Part shown: one piece after another, positions 17,771 to 26,008 of the stretch
Layout of the letters: every line of letters begins with the position of its first letter
How positions within the stretch are numbered: the stretch's first letter is position 1
NCBI RefSeq assembly: GCF_009737085.1
Contig: NZ_WOVL01000005.1
Coordinates: forward strand, 154,283-218,282
DNA length: 64,000 bases
Direction: 5' to 3'
Source of the DNA: Paenibacillus sp. NEAU-GSW1
GTDB taxonomy: Bacteria; Bacillota; Bacilli; Paenibacillales; Paenibacillaceae
Notes under the pieces: model-generated
The model's database searches: none
What the model was told of the DNA's origin: nothing
Seen by the model: the letters and a program-made list of their open reading frames with translations, nothing else
Program-made: the position numbers and the translations under genes

Positions 17771-17806
17771 ATGCTTTGAATAAATCGGGAGCAAGGAGAT
17801 GATCAT

Positions 17807-18256
17807 GTGTTCCCCGACATTGAATCGATCGCGGCCTTCTGCGGGGGGCTGATTGGCGCGGAGCTGTATATCGGCGATATTCCCGAACAGAAGACGATCC
17901 CGGCCATCGCATTTCCGCCGCCGCGCATCGTAGACAGTCCGGGCAACCTGGCTTCTTTCCGCAAGACGTATACGCTTATCGTGAAAATTTTTGATGAATC
18001 GGACAGCAAGGCTTTTGCAATGGCGGAGACGATCGCGGACGGGATCCGCTATCCGCGTTACCGCATACCGGAGCTTGATGAATCGGGAACGGCAACGGGC
18101 TCTTTTATCCGGATCGATCAAATGGATTTGCAAATGGCCGGGACAGGAGAAGCGCAGCTGACGCTCGTGTGGACCCGCCAGGACAACTACGAACGCGAAA
18201 CCTATGAAAAAATTAAAAGGCTTACGATTGCCGAAAGGGTGAAGAACGATGCCTAA
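17807..18256 (+). CDS. Phage-tail terminator-like / neck-type protein
   Basis: A 149-residue protein at the head of the tail operon. The fold cannot be read directly, but the phrase AYTLIVKIF-like TYTLIVKIFDESDSKAFAMAETI and the later LQMAGTGEAQLTLVWTRQDNYE resemble small tail-completion (terminator) proteins that cap the tube and precede the sheath gene in PBSX-like clusters. GTG 17807 is chosen because AAGGAG lies 8 bases before it; an out-of-frame ATG two bases earlier is not used. It overlaps the next gene by 8 bases. The function is inferred mainly from position. Confidence 0.6.
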   Translation: MFPDIESIAAFCGGLIGAELYIGDIPEQKTIPAIAFPPPRIVDSPGNLASFRKTYTLIVKIFDESDSKAFAMAETIADGIRYPRYRIPELDESGTATGSFIRIDQMDLQMAGTGEAQLTLVWTRQDNYERETYEKIKRLTIAERVKNDA

Positions 18257-18497
18257 AGCAAAAAAAGCAGACATACAGCCGTTGCCGGAAAAGGTTGAAA
18301 CGACGACAGAAGCGCAAGAAACGAAGGAGCAGGAAACGCGTTATTCCGCAGACAGCCTGCGCCGCAATGCTCGGCACTTATTCCATGTCAATCCTGAAGT
18401 CGTCGACGGCGCTTTGTACGGTGCGGACGGCGAAGCATTCACAATTACAGAAGTAAAAACGTTAATTACCGCTTATTTGCAAAGGGAGGTTCGTTAG
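18249..18497 (+). CDS. Small tail-cluster protein of unknown function
   Basis: An 82-residue hydrophilic protein. The first 35 residues are Lys/Glu/Thr-rich and probably disordered; the remainder (SLRRNARHLFHVNPEVVDGALYG... ITEVKTLITAYLQREV) forms a short conserved-looking module. Small proteins of this kind commonly lie just before the sheath gene in PBSX-type clusters; I know no defined role. It is translationally coupled on both sides: 8-base overlap upstream, 1-base gap downstream. Confidence 0.65.
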   Translation: MPKAKKADIQPLPEKVETTTEAQETKEQETRYSADSLRRNARHLFHVNPEVVDGALYGADGEAFTITEVKTLITAYLQREVR

Positions 18498-18498
18498 G

Positions 18499-19854
18499 AT
18501 GGCAGGAGGAACATGGATTCAAGGGGTAGAGAAGGTACGGCCGGGACTTTATATGAATTTCAAAATCGCGGCGCTTGAGCGGATCAAATCCGGGGATCGC
18601 GGAACGGTAACGATGCCGCTGGCGCTGAGCTGGGGCGAATCGCGCAAGTTTTTGCGGATCGAGAAAGACAGCGACGTGCTCGAGCTGCTTGGCTACGACA
18701 TTAATGACCCGCAAGTAACGAAAGTGCGGGAAGCGAAGAAGCGGGCAAAAACGCTGCTCATCTACAGGCTGAACGACGGCGATAAAGCGAAGGTTACGAT
18801 CGGAGCGGATGCAAATGCAACGGTCGTTACGGCGCTCCATGCCGGCAAGCGCGGAAACGATATTTCGATTACGTCCGAGGAAGATCCGTCCAGTGAAGGG
18901 AAAAAACTGGTTAAAACGCTCGTCAGCGGACGGGTGGTTCACCAGCAGATCGTTGGTTCGGCGGCTGATTTGCAACCGAATGCCTGGGTTTCGTTTGCCG
19001 GTACGGGCAGCGTAGAGAAGTCGGCGGGATCGCCGCTTACAGGCGGCAAGGACAACGAAGTGAAGGGCGAGGACCATACCGAATATTTGGAAGCGACGGA
19101 AACGCAGCATTTTGAAGTCATCGCTTATCCGTTTGAGGATTCCAGCTTGAAAATTTCGTTTGTTTCGTTCATCAAACGGATGCGCGAAGAGGAAGGCAAA
19201 AAAATTCAAGGCGTTATTGCCGGCCTCTTTAAGGACGGCGCCTTCTCGAAGATTGCCGATTATGAAGGCATCGTCTGCGTCGGCAACGGCGTCACTCTGC
19301 TGGACGGAACCGTGCTTAACGCAACGGATGCGGTCGCTTGGGTCGCAGGCGCAACGGCAGGCGCTTCGATTATCCAGTCGAATACATACAGCGCTTATGA
19401 AGGCGCGGCTGACGCCAATCCGAGGCTGAAGAACAGCCAAGTCATCGACGCGCTCAAGAAGGGCCAATTCGTATTCGTCCATGACGGCGTTAAGGTGAAG
19501 GTTGAGCAGGATATCAATTCGCTCGTTTCCTACTCGCAAACGCGCAACGGACGTTTCTCGAAAAACCGCGTTGTACGCGTGCTGGACGCCATTGCCAACG
19601 ATTTCGCGCGCGTGGCAAATGATAGCTATATCGGCAAAATCGACAATAATGCGGACGGCCACGCCTTGCTGAAAGCGGCAGCCAACCAATATTTGCGTGA
19701 TCTGCAGGATGCGGGCGCGATTCAGAACGTAGATTTCATTAAAGATTTCGAGATCGATCCGATCCGCTCGGTCGGCGACGAAGTATACGTCAATCTCGGC
19801 ATTCAGCCGGTTGACAGCATGGAGAAATTTTTCTTTACGGTGGAGGTGCGATAA
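18499..19854 (+). CDS. xkdK: Contractile tail sheath protein (XkdK-like)
   Basis: A 451-residue sheath subunit that assembles as a contractile sleeve around the tail tube and drives it into the target. It opens with MAGGTWIQGVEKVRPGLYMNF, like PBSX XkdK, has an inserted domain around residues 95-215, and ends with the conserved sheath core (VDFIKDFEIDPIRSVGDEVYVNLGIQPVDSMEKFFFTVEV), whose C-terminal strand exchanges with neighbours. The length is close to the usual 440-470. GGGAGG lies 9 bases before ATG 18499. The tube gene follows after 3 bases, the standard sheath-tube order. Confidence 0.95.
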   Translation: MAGGTWIQGVEKVRPGLYMNFKIAALERIKSGDRGTVTMPLALSWGESRKFLRIEKDSDVLELLGYDINDPQVTKVREAKKRAKTLLIYRLNDGDKAKVTIGADANATVVTALHAGKRGNDISITSEEDPSSEGKKLVKTLVSGRVVHQQIVGSAADLQPNAWVSFAGTGSVEKSAGSPLTGGKDNEVKGEDHTEYLEATETQHFEVIAYPFEDSSLKISFVSFIKRMREEEGKKIQGVIAGLFKDGAFSKIADYEGIVCVGNGVTLLDGTVLNATDAVAWVAGATAGASIIQSNTYSAYEGAADANPRLKNSQVIDALKKGQFVFVHDGVKVKVEQDINSLVSYSQTRNGRFSKNRVVRVLDAIANDFARVANDSYIGKIDNNADGHALLKAAANQYLRDLQDAGAIQNVDFIKDFEIDPIRSVGDEVYVNLGIQPVDSMEKFFFTVEVR

Positions 19855-19857
19855 TCA

Positions 19858-20307
19858 ATGGCTAAATTTCGCGGCGACAATACGATTAACGGACGGGAAG
19901 CAAGACTGTTTATCGACAGCGAGGAAATCGGCTACGCCAAGTCGTTCGAAGCGACGATCGAGAAAAATAAAGTCGACGTGGCGATTCTCGGCAATCGCTG
20001 GCTTAGCAAGAAGACAACCAGCTTAAGCGGTACGGGAACACTCACCTTGTACAAAGTAACGTCCAAATTTTCGAAAATGATGCTGGAATATTCGACTAGC
20101 GGCAAAGACGTATATTTCACGCTGCAAGGCGTGCTCGACGATCCTGGCTCCGGGCGCGGAACGGAGCGGGTCAATCTGCTCAACTGCAATATCGATTCGG
20201 TCAAAATCAGCCAGTTCAGCGTCGAGGCGGAAGTGCTGGAGGAGGAAATTCCGTTTACATTTGAGGGTGCGGAAATTCCGAATTCGCTCAAGGACAGCTT
20301 TGAATAA
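19858..20307 (+). CDS. xkdM: Tail tube protein (XkdM-like)
   Basis: A 149-residue inner tube subunit that stacks as hexamers inside the sheath. It matches PBSX XkdM in length and landmarks: RGDNTINGREARLFIDSEEIGYAK near the start, AILGNRWLSKKTTSLSGTGTLTLY in the middle, and a C-terminal EEIPFTFEGAEIPNSLKD. The ribosome-binding site GGAGGTG is inside the last codons of the sheath gene, so the two are coupled. The following gene is its assembly chaperone. Confidence 0.95.
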   Translation: MAKFRGDNTINGREARLFIDSEEIGYAKSFEATIEKNKVDVAILGNRWLSKKTTSLSGTGTLTLYKVTSKFSKMMLEYSTSGKDVYFTLQGVLDDPGSGRGTERVNLLNCNIDSVKISQFSVEAEVLEEEIPFTFEGAEIPNSLKDSFE

Positions 20308-20343
20308 GCGTTACATTCAATCCACTACAAGGAGGAATAAACA

Positions 20344-20781
20344 ATGACAACGGCTACTAGATCGATGGATATGTTTATGAAAGGCAAAGCGAAGCAGGCG
20401 GTAACGGAGGAGGTCATCGTCTCTAAGCGATATGTGGACGAGGACGGCAATACGATCCCGTTTGTGCTTAAAGCGGTAGATACGAAGCGGATTGAGGATT
20501 TGCAGGATGAGTGCACGGTGCCGCAGTTCAAAAAAGGAAAAAAGGTAGGCGAGGAGATCGACTGGAAACGGTTTGCTTGCAGGCTGGCAGTCGAGACGAC
20601 CGTGTTTCCAAACTTCCGCGACGCCGAGCTGCTGAGCAGCTACGGACTCGTTGACCCTTGCGATCTCGTTAAGGAAATTTTGAACGTCGGCGGGGAGTAT
20701 GCCGAGCTTATTCAAGCGGTGCAGCGCGTTAACGGCTTTGATACCGATTTTGAAGAGCTGGTGGAAGAAGCAAAAAACTAA
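20344..20781 (+). CDS. xkdN: Tail assembly chaperone, short form (XkdN-like)
   Basis: A 145-residue protein of the XkdN type, encoded between tube and tape measure, where tail assembly chaperones always sit. It binds tape measure and tube protein before assembly and is not part of the finished particle. Landmarks are MTTATRSMDMFMKGKA, WKRFACRLAVETTVFPNFRDAELLSSYG, and the acidic end GFDTDFEELVEEAKN. AAGGAGGAATAAACA precedes the ATG. The last two sense codons form a slippery A AAA AAC, followed directly by the stop, and the -1 frame stays open for another 58 codons (separate entry). Confidence 0.9.
   Translation: MTTATRSMDMFMKGKAKQAVTEEVIVSKRYVDEDGNTIPFVLKAVDTKRIEDLQDECTVPQFKKGKKVGEEIDWKRFACRLAVETTVFPNFRDAELLSSYGLVDPCDLVKEILNVGGEYAELIQAVQRVNGFDTDFEELVEEAKN
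20772..20778 (+). other. Programmed -1 ribosomal frameshift site (A AAA AAC)
   Basis: The heptamer A AAA AAC is in the correct zero-frame register (AAA at 20773-20775, AAC at 20776-20778) and is followed at once by the zero-frame TAA at 20779. Slippage back one base makes the next codon CTA at 20778-20780. This matches the classic X XXY YYZ arrangement of gpG/gpGT-type tail chaperones. A downstream stem-loop was not identified by eye. Confidence 0.85.
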
Positions 20782-20954
20782 TTAACAGTGGCGATTACCA
20801 TGCGCTCGTCTCTCATCGGATATGGCAAAAGCATCATTTGGCCCCGCAAGAGCTTTGGGCAATGGATGATTACCACAAAGCGTTTATCTATGCTTCTGAA
20901 TTTGTCGAAATGGATGCCGAGCGAAAAGCGGAGCGCGCGCAAAAGCGGAAGTAG
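20778..20954 (+). CDS. -1 frameshift extension of the tail assembly chaperone
   Basis: Read in the -1 frame after the slippery site, this gives 58 codons: LINSGDYHALVSHRIWQKHH, then LAPQELWAMDDYHKAFIYAS, then a charged end EFVEMDAERKAERAQKRK and TAG at 20952. Phrases such as W-x-MDDYHKAFIYAS resemble the second part of two-part chaperones in PBSX-like and Siphovirus tails, where the long form recruits the tape measure. The fused product would be about 203 residues. There is no start codon or ribosome-binding site for independent translation in this frame; a different open frame over the same bases from 20788 is a shadow. The tape measure gene begins 43 bases later. Confidence 0.85.
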   Translation, partial: LINSGDYHALVSHRIWQKHHLAPQELWAMDDYHKAFIYASEFVEMDAERKAERAQKRK

Positions 20955-20997
20955 GCTTGGAGAATTCGGATGTAAGCAAGGAAGAGGGTGACCTCGT

Positions 20998-23853
20998 ATG
21001 GCGGCTGCAAATACCGCAGCAAATGTAGCCAAAGGTTATGCCGTTAAGAAAAGCAGCGATAAATACGCTTTAGTCACGAATGGAGGCAAGGGGTTTTCCA
21101 AAAAAGGCATCGGGAAGCAATCGATGAAGGGCATGTTTGGGAAACTGGATAAATCCTCAATGAAAGTGAAGAAGGCAGGCGCGGCCGAAAGCAAGAAAGA
21201 GCCGTCTTTCATGGAGAAGCTGAAAGGCAATATGAAAGGGATTCAAGAAAAGGTCGGCGGCGTCGGCGAGAAGATTGCCGGCAACATCAAAGGTATTCAG
21301 GAAATATTCGGCGGTGCCGGAGAGGCGTTAAAAAGCTTTGGATCTTCGACCGTCGTTGCCGCCGCCGATCTGGAAACGAGTAAAATCGGTTTCGACTTTG
21401 CCATGAGCAAGCTGCAAGGCCAAGGCGGCGGAGGCAAGGGCAAGGGGAAGAAAGGGCCTGCCAGCGCGCAAGATCTGGAGAAGAAATTCGCCGATTATTG
21501 GACGGCATTGCGCGACAATGCCCAGAATACAGCCTTCTCGGCGGATCAGGTGCTGGAAGGCGGAATGTCGGCGGTCAAGCTGACGAAGGGCGATACAGGC
21601 AAAGCGATGCAGCTCGTCAAGCTGGCGGAGGATATGGCCGGCTTTAATCCGGGCAAGTCGGTAGCCGAAGCGATGGAAGCAATTGAGGCCGCCAATTCGA
21701 AGGATTACAAGAAGCTGGAGGCATTCGGTTTCGAATTCAAGAAGGGCAGCTGGGATAAGTTTCTGAAAGATGCAGGCACCTGGTTCCAGGGCGGGGGTGA
21801 GAAGCTGAACAAATCCGCCAACGGCATGTGGGAAATTGTGACGGAAGGGCTTAAGGGCTCGCTGCAGAACGCCGGAGTGGCTGCACTGGAGCAGGTAAAG
21901 CCAATTATGCAGCGGCTGGTCACCTGGCTGACGAGCGGCGGTTTTAAGAAGCTGGAAAACATCGCGGCGAAGACCGTCGATGTGTTCGTCAAATGCTTCT
22001 TATGGATGATGGATGTCATCGGCCCGGTATTCGGCTGGCTGGAGAAGGCGCTCGACTGGGTCGGGGCCAACTTTGAGACCTTAAAGCCGATTCTGAACGG
22101 GCTGATCGCCGCATTCGCCGCATTCGCGGTTATATCAACCGTCATGTCGATTATATCGGGCATTGGAGCCGCTATTGGCCTGTTGACGAATCCGATCTTC
22201 TGGATCGTCGCCGCGATCGGTCTGCTGACCGCGGCATGGACAGGCAATTGGTTCGGCATTCAAGACAAGACCAAAGCAGCCGTCGCTTGGATCGTTGCTT
22301 CTTATCAATCGCTCGCGCAAGAGATCGAATGGTTTATTGCGGATACCAAGCAGTTTTTTACCGATTTGGCCGGTTGGATGAAAGAGGTTTGGAGCGGTAT
22401 CGCAGCGGTTACGACGGAGCTGGCGGGCCGTATCTGGCAAGGGGTAAGCGCCGCTTTTCAATACGTTTGGTCCATCGTTACCGGCTATATGACGCGAGTC
22501 TTTACGTTCTATAAGCTGATATGGGACGGCATGGCTGCTATCGTGACCGGTATCGGATCGTTTATTGCGAATACGGTCCAATCCGCTTTCGATACGATCA
22601 GCGGCATCGTGTCCGCAGCTTTCGATACGATAGTCGGCATCGGAAAGGCCGGCATGGAAATGCTGCGCGGTATTTTCAAAGGCGTATGGCAGGGGGCGGC
22701 AGGCGACCACAAGGGTGCTTTGATAACGATCAAAAACGCCATTATGGGCGCCGTCGGCAAGATCGGCGCGTTGTTGGACGGCTTTGCCTCTACAGCATTC
22801 AATTATGCGCGTAATTTCATTATCGGCTACGCCGGCGGTTTGATCGGCTTATTCCAGACGGTCAGAGATGCGGTTATGCCGGTATGGAATTACATTACGG
22901 CCACATGGGACGAAATTTCGACGTTTGTCGTTACGACCGGCAAGCGGATTCAGGATTGGGCAAGAACCGCTTGGGGAGAGTTCGCCGCGTACATGCAAGG
23001 CGTCGGCAGAGCCATCTCCGACGGCTTTATGAATGCGATGACGGCGGTGGGCCAAGCGATTCAAACGGGGCTTGGCTATATCTGGACAGGATTAGGCGCG
23101 ATATGGACGTATGTTGAAGGTATCCTGTCGGCGATCGGAACCTTTTTCGTCACGACGTTTAATCAGGTCTCGACAGCAGTCGGAACCGCGTTATCGGATA
23201 TGTACAAATGGGGCGCAGACACGCTCAATGCCATCGGCGGCGTCTTTACTACGGCATTTACCGGAATCAACGAATTTATTGCGTTGATCTGGGGCATCAT
23301 CGCCGGAACGTTTTTCTGGGGCGCCCGCATCGTTTACGACGTCTTGAACGGTATCGCGCAATATGCGATGACATTCGCCACTCAGTTCATGGACGGCCTC
23401 ATTCAAGGGTTCCAAAGTATGTATGGAACGCTTATGCAGACGGTTCAGCAAATATGGGATTCGATTAGAAATATTTTCGGCAGCGCATCTGCGACGGTAA
23501 ACATGAATGTGCAGCCGATTAACGGCAGTCATAAAACAGGGCTTAACAGCGTGCCGTTCAACGGCTATATTGCCGAGCTTCATCAAGGGGAAATGGTGCT
23601 TACCTCCGAGCAGGCAAGCCGTTACCGGAACGGGCAATTGAGCGGCGAGCAGCGTTCGTCCATGCTGCAGCCTTACGGCGGAGCAGGAGGAACGTCCGGC
23701 CCTGTCGACCAATCCAAATCGGTAGCAATCGCGAACTTGATCGGAGAGATGCATGTGCATGACGAAGCCGATGAGAACCGGTTTATTGACAAGCTAAAGC
23801 GGATGCTGGAGGAGGATTTGCTGACGGAAGGAGAAGGCGTCTATGCCGGTTGA
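20998..23853 (+). CDS. xkdO: Tail tape measure protein (XkdO-like)
   Basis: A 951-residue protein that sets tail length and fills the tube lumen. The N-terminus is Lys/Gly-rich (repeats of KGIQEKVGGVGEKIAGNIKG type) and probably helical; a strongly hydrophobic block lies at about 362-425 (LIAAFAAFAVISTVMSIISG...), followed by Trp-rich amphipathic repeats with many WxGI/IWxxV phrases. Near the C-terminus, VPFNGYIAELHQGEMVLTSEQA is the family-type tail motif. It is shorter than PBSX XkdO (about 1,300), predicting a shorter tail. GGAAGAGGGTGA precedes the start. Its end overlaps the LysM gene by 11 bases. Confidence 0.92.
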   Translation: MAAANTAANVAKGYAVKKSSDKYALVTNGGKGFSKKGIGKQSMKGMFGKLDKSSMKVKKAGAAESKKEPSFMEKLKGNMKGIQEKVGGVGEKIAGNIKGIQEIFGGAGEALKSFGSSTVVAAADLETSKIGFDFAMSKLQGQGGGGKGKGKKGPASAQDLEKKFADYWTALRDNAQNTAFSADQVLEGGMSAVKLTKGDTGKAMQLVKLAEDMAGFNPGKSVAEAMEAIEAANSKDYKKLEAFGFEFKKGSWDKFLKDAGTWFQGGGEKLNKSANGMWEIVTEGLKGSLQNAGVAALEQVKPIMQRLVTWLTSGGFKKLENIAAKTVDVFVKCFLWMMDVIGPVFGWLEKALDWVGANFETLKPILNGLIAAFAAFAVISTVMSIISGIGAAIGLLTNPIFWIVAAIGLLTAAWTGNWFGIQDKTKAAVAWIVASYQSLAQEIEWFIADTKQFFTDLAGWMKEVWSGIAAVTTELAGRIWQGVSAAFQYVWSIVTGYMTRVFTFYKLIWDGMAAIVTGIGSFIANTVQSAFDTISGIVSAAFDTIVGIGKAGMEMLRGIFKGVWQGAAGDHKGALITIKNAIMGAVGKIGALLDGFASTAFNYARNFIIGYAGGLIGLFQTVRDAVMPVWNYITATWDEISTFVVTTGKRIQDWARTAWGEFAAYMQGVGRAISDGFMNAMTAVGQAIQTGLGYIWTGLGAIWTYVEGILSAIGTFFVTTFNQVSTAVGTALSDMYKWGADTLNAIGGVFTTAFTGINEFIALIWGIIAGTFFWGARIVYDVLNGIAQYAMTFATQFMDGLIQGFQSMYGTLMQTVQQIWDSIRNIFGSASATVNMNVQPINGSHKTGLNSVPFNGYIAELHQGEMVLTSEQASRYRNGQLSGEQRSSMLQPYGGAGGTSGPVDQSKSVAIANLIGEMHVHDEADENRFIDKLKRMLEEDLLTEGEGVYAG

Positions 23854-24493
23854 GTTCTGGTTCACCTTTAACAACGGAGCGGAGTCGCTTTGGCTGCCCG
23901 TCAATCCTTCTGAATTGAAAGTGTCGGCAGGCTCGGCCAACGAGACGGTGTCGGTGCAAAAGCTGGGACAAATTACGGTCATCCAGGATCCGGTTCTGAG
24001 AACATACGAATTCGCCTCCCATTTTCCGAAGCATTACGGCCCGTATTGCTCCTATGTCAATATTAAGCCGCCGATGAAAGGAATCGAACAGCTCGAGAAA
24101 TGGAAGAACAGCGGCTATCCTGTCCAATTTGTCGTCATTCATTCGGAGGAAGAGAAGATGACTCTTCCGGTCACGATCGAATCGTTGTCCTACCGGGAAA
24201 TGGCAGGCGATGTCGGAAGCATCTATTACGAGCTTTCGTTGCGGGAATTCAAATATACGAAGCCTCGCGTCATTGAGACGAAGAAGGAAAACGGGCAGAC
24301 GGTAGCGGAAATCAGCAACAAAGGGCAGCGGCCGGATCAAAGCGTGAAGCCGAAGTCGTATACGGTAAAAACCGGGGATTCGCTATGGGCCATTCAGATG
24401 AGAGTCGGCGTGCCGTATGAAAAGATAGCGGCGGCCAACGGTATTAAACCGCCTTATACGATTTATCCGAATCAAGTGCTGGTGATTCCATGA
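23843..24493 (+). CDS. xkdP: LysM-domain tail/baseplate protein (XkdP-like)
   Basis: A 216-residue protein. Residues about 1-140 resemble the N-terminal domain of PBSX XkdP and gp53-like hub-adaptor proteins (VEFWFTFNNGAESLWLPVNPSEL, FASHFPKHYGPYCSYV). A flexible linker leads to one LysM domain at about 171-216 (SYTVKTGDSLWAIQMRVGVPYEKIAAANG), which may bind peptidoglycan or act as a structural adaptor at the tube tip. AAGGAGAAGG precedes ATG 23843. It overlaps the hub gene by 4 bases (ATGA), so synthesis of tape measure, adaptor and hub is coupled. Confidence 0.9.
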   Translation: MPVEFWFTFNNGAESLWLPVNPSELKVSAGSANETVSVQKLGQITVIQDPVLRTYEFASHFPKHYGPYCSYVNIKPPMKGIEQLEKWKNSGYPVQFVVIHSEEEKMTLPVTIESLSYREMAGDVGSIYYELSLREFKYTKPRVIETKKENGQTVAEISNKGQRPDQSVKPKSYTVKTGDSLWAIQMRVGVPYEKIAAANGIKPPYTIYPNQVLVIP

Positions 24494-25452
24494 TTCAAGT
24501 AATGACCGTTACAGACGGGCAAATGAACGATATAACGGCGCTGGTAGAAAGCGCGGAATGGTCGGGGACGGCGCAAAAAGCGATTCGCAAGCTTACGGTC
24601 AGCCTGGTGCATGCCAAAGAAGGCGATATCGCGCCGGCAAAGGTGGAAAACGGCAGCGGTATCGTACTTCGTTTCGGCGAGGAAGAACTGTTTCGCGGCA
24701 TCGTATTCAATGCGGAGTATAAGCCGGGAAAGCTCAGCTTAACCGCCTACGATCAACTGATTTACTTGACGAACAACAAAGATTCCTATGTGTTCAAAAG
24801 CATGAAAGCGTCGGCGTTGCTGAACAAGCTTTGCACCGACTTTTCGATTCCGGCCGGAACGATAGAGGATACGACCCACGTCATCTCGCATATGGTATGC
24901 GACGAAGAAACGCTGTTCGATATGGTGAAGAAAGCGCTCGATATTACGTACAAAAATATTGGCGAGCGCTTTTCCCTTTTTTCGAAGGAGGGGAAGGTGC
25001 AGCTCGTGCCTTTTAAGAAAAACAGCCGGAAATGGATGATCGAGACTGGCATGAATTTGATCGATTATTCGTACGGCGAATCGATTGACAAGACGGTAAC
25101 GAAAGTGAAGCTGCAGGGCAGCGACGGAAAACAGACGGTTATCGCTACGGCTGAGAATAAATCGTTGCAGAAGCAATTCGGCGTCCTCCAGCATTACGAG
25201 AAAATAAAGGATAAGTCGAATCGGGCGCAGCTGCAAGATGCGGCTAACATGATGCTGGCCGAGAACGGCAAAGTGAAGAAGACGCTTAGGCTTGATGAGG
25301 TGCTTGGCATTACAGAGGTGGTGGCCGGGACGACGATCATCGTCAAAGTGCCGGAGCTCGGCATTGAGCAGACTTATGCGGTCGAGGAGGATACGCATCA
25401 ATTTAGCGGGCGCTATCATAAAATGTCGCTCGCGCTTTCCGAGATGTCCTGA
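24490..25452 (+). CDS. xkdQ: Baseplate hub protein (XkdQ / gpD-like)
   Basis: A 320-residue protein of the XkdQ family, related to phage late-control protein D and the gp27 hub that joins tube to spike. Landmarks are the N-terminal ITALVESAEWSGTAQKAIRKLTVSLV, GIVLRFGEEELFRGIVF, ITYKNIGERFSLFSKEGKVQLVP, YGESIDKTVTKVKL and the C-terminal VEEDTHQFSGRYHKMSLALSEM. The position after the LysM protein and before DUF2577 is the standard PBSX order. No lytic domain is seen. Confidence 0.9.
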   Translation: MIQVMTVTDGQMNDITALVESAEWSGTAQKAIRKLTVSLVHAKEGDIAPAKVENGSGIVLRFGEEELFRGIVFNAEYKPGKLSLTAYDQLIYLTNNKDSYVFKSMKASALLNKLCTDFSIPAGTIEDTTHVISHMVCDEETLFDMVKKALDITYKNIGERFSLFSKEGKVQLVPFKKNSRKWMIETGMNLIDYSYGESIDKTVTKVKLQGSDGKQTVIATAENKSLQKQFGVLQHYEKIKDKSNRAQLQDAANMMLAENGKVKKTLRLDEVLGITEVVAGTTIIVKVPELGIEQTYAVEEDTHQFSGRYHKMSLALSEMS

Positions 25453-25480
25453 TCGTAAAAGCCTTTTGGGGGGATGCAAG

Positions 25481-25993
25481 ATGTCGCTGTCGCTGGGGCA
25501 GTTAATTAAACAGCACAGCATGAAAAGCGTGCAGTCGCTGAAGCTGATGGAGCTCATGGAGGCTGAAGTCGTCTCCGAGCCGCCCGAGCTGAAGATTAAG
25601 CTGAAGGGGAGCGACAAGCTCATCATCCCGAAGGAACTGATCGTCGTTGCGGAGCATTTGTGCGAAGTAAAGCGGAAGGTGAATTTGGTGAACAAAGCCA
25701 AGATTGTGGACGGGAAGAAGACAAAGGGCCAGACGACGATTGGGGAGCAGGAGTTCAGTTTGTCGTTTTCAAAGGAGAAGCATCCCGTCTACCCGTATCC
25801 GATACACACGCATACCGGTAAAGTGAAGGTCGCCTTGACTGACCGGGAATTTACGATGGAGCAAGGCGAACTGCACTATATTAACGATGACGAAGAGGAC
25901 GATCTGCTGAAAAAGGGCGATAAAGTGATGGTCATTTCATTCGAGGGCGGGCAGCGTTTCTTTATTGCCGACCGGATTTTCCAATATGAATGA
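25481..25993 (+). CDS. DUF2577 baseplate protein, copy 1 (XkdR-like)
   Basis: A 170-residue protein beginning MSLSLGQLIKQHSMKSVQS. DUF2577 proteins occupy the spike position between hub and gp25-like wedge in PBSX-like tails and contain an OB-like barrel. Conserved text includes LKIKLKGSDKLIIPKELIVVAEHLC and the ending GDKVMVISFEGGQRFFIADRIFQ. A His/Pro/Tyr-rich insert (VYPYPIHTHTGK) may fold over the tip. ATG 25481 is chosen because a GGGGGG run lies 7 bases upstream and the paralogue begins alike; the open frame itself reaches back to 25292. It is followed at once by a second copy. Confidence 0.88.
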   Translation: MSLSLGQLIKQHSMKSVQSLKLMELMEAEVVSEPPELKIKLKGSDKLIIPKELIVVAEHLCEVKRKVNLVNKAKIVDGKKTKGQTTIGEQEFSLSFSKEKHPVYPYPIHTHTGKVKVALTDREFTMEQGELHYINDDEEDDLLKKGDKVMVISFEGGQRFFIADRIFQYE

Positions 25994-26008
25994 AAGAAGG
26001 TGCCATTA

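Noticed and set aside
20788..20991. 67-codon plus-strand frame between chaperone and tape measure
   Set aside because: The -1 frame over the same bases gives a credible chaperone extension; this frame gives Ser/Lys-rich text with no ribosome-binding site.
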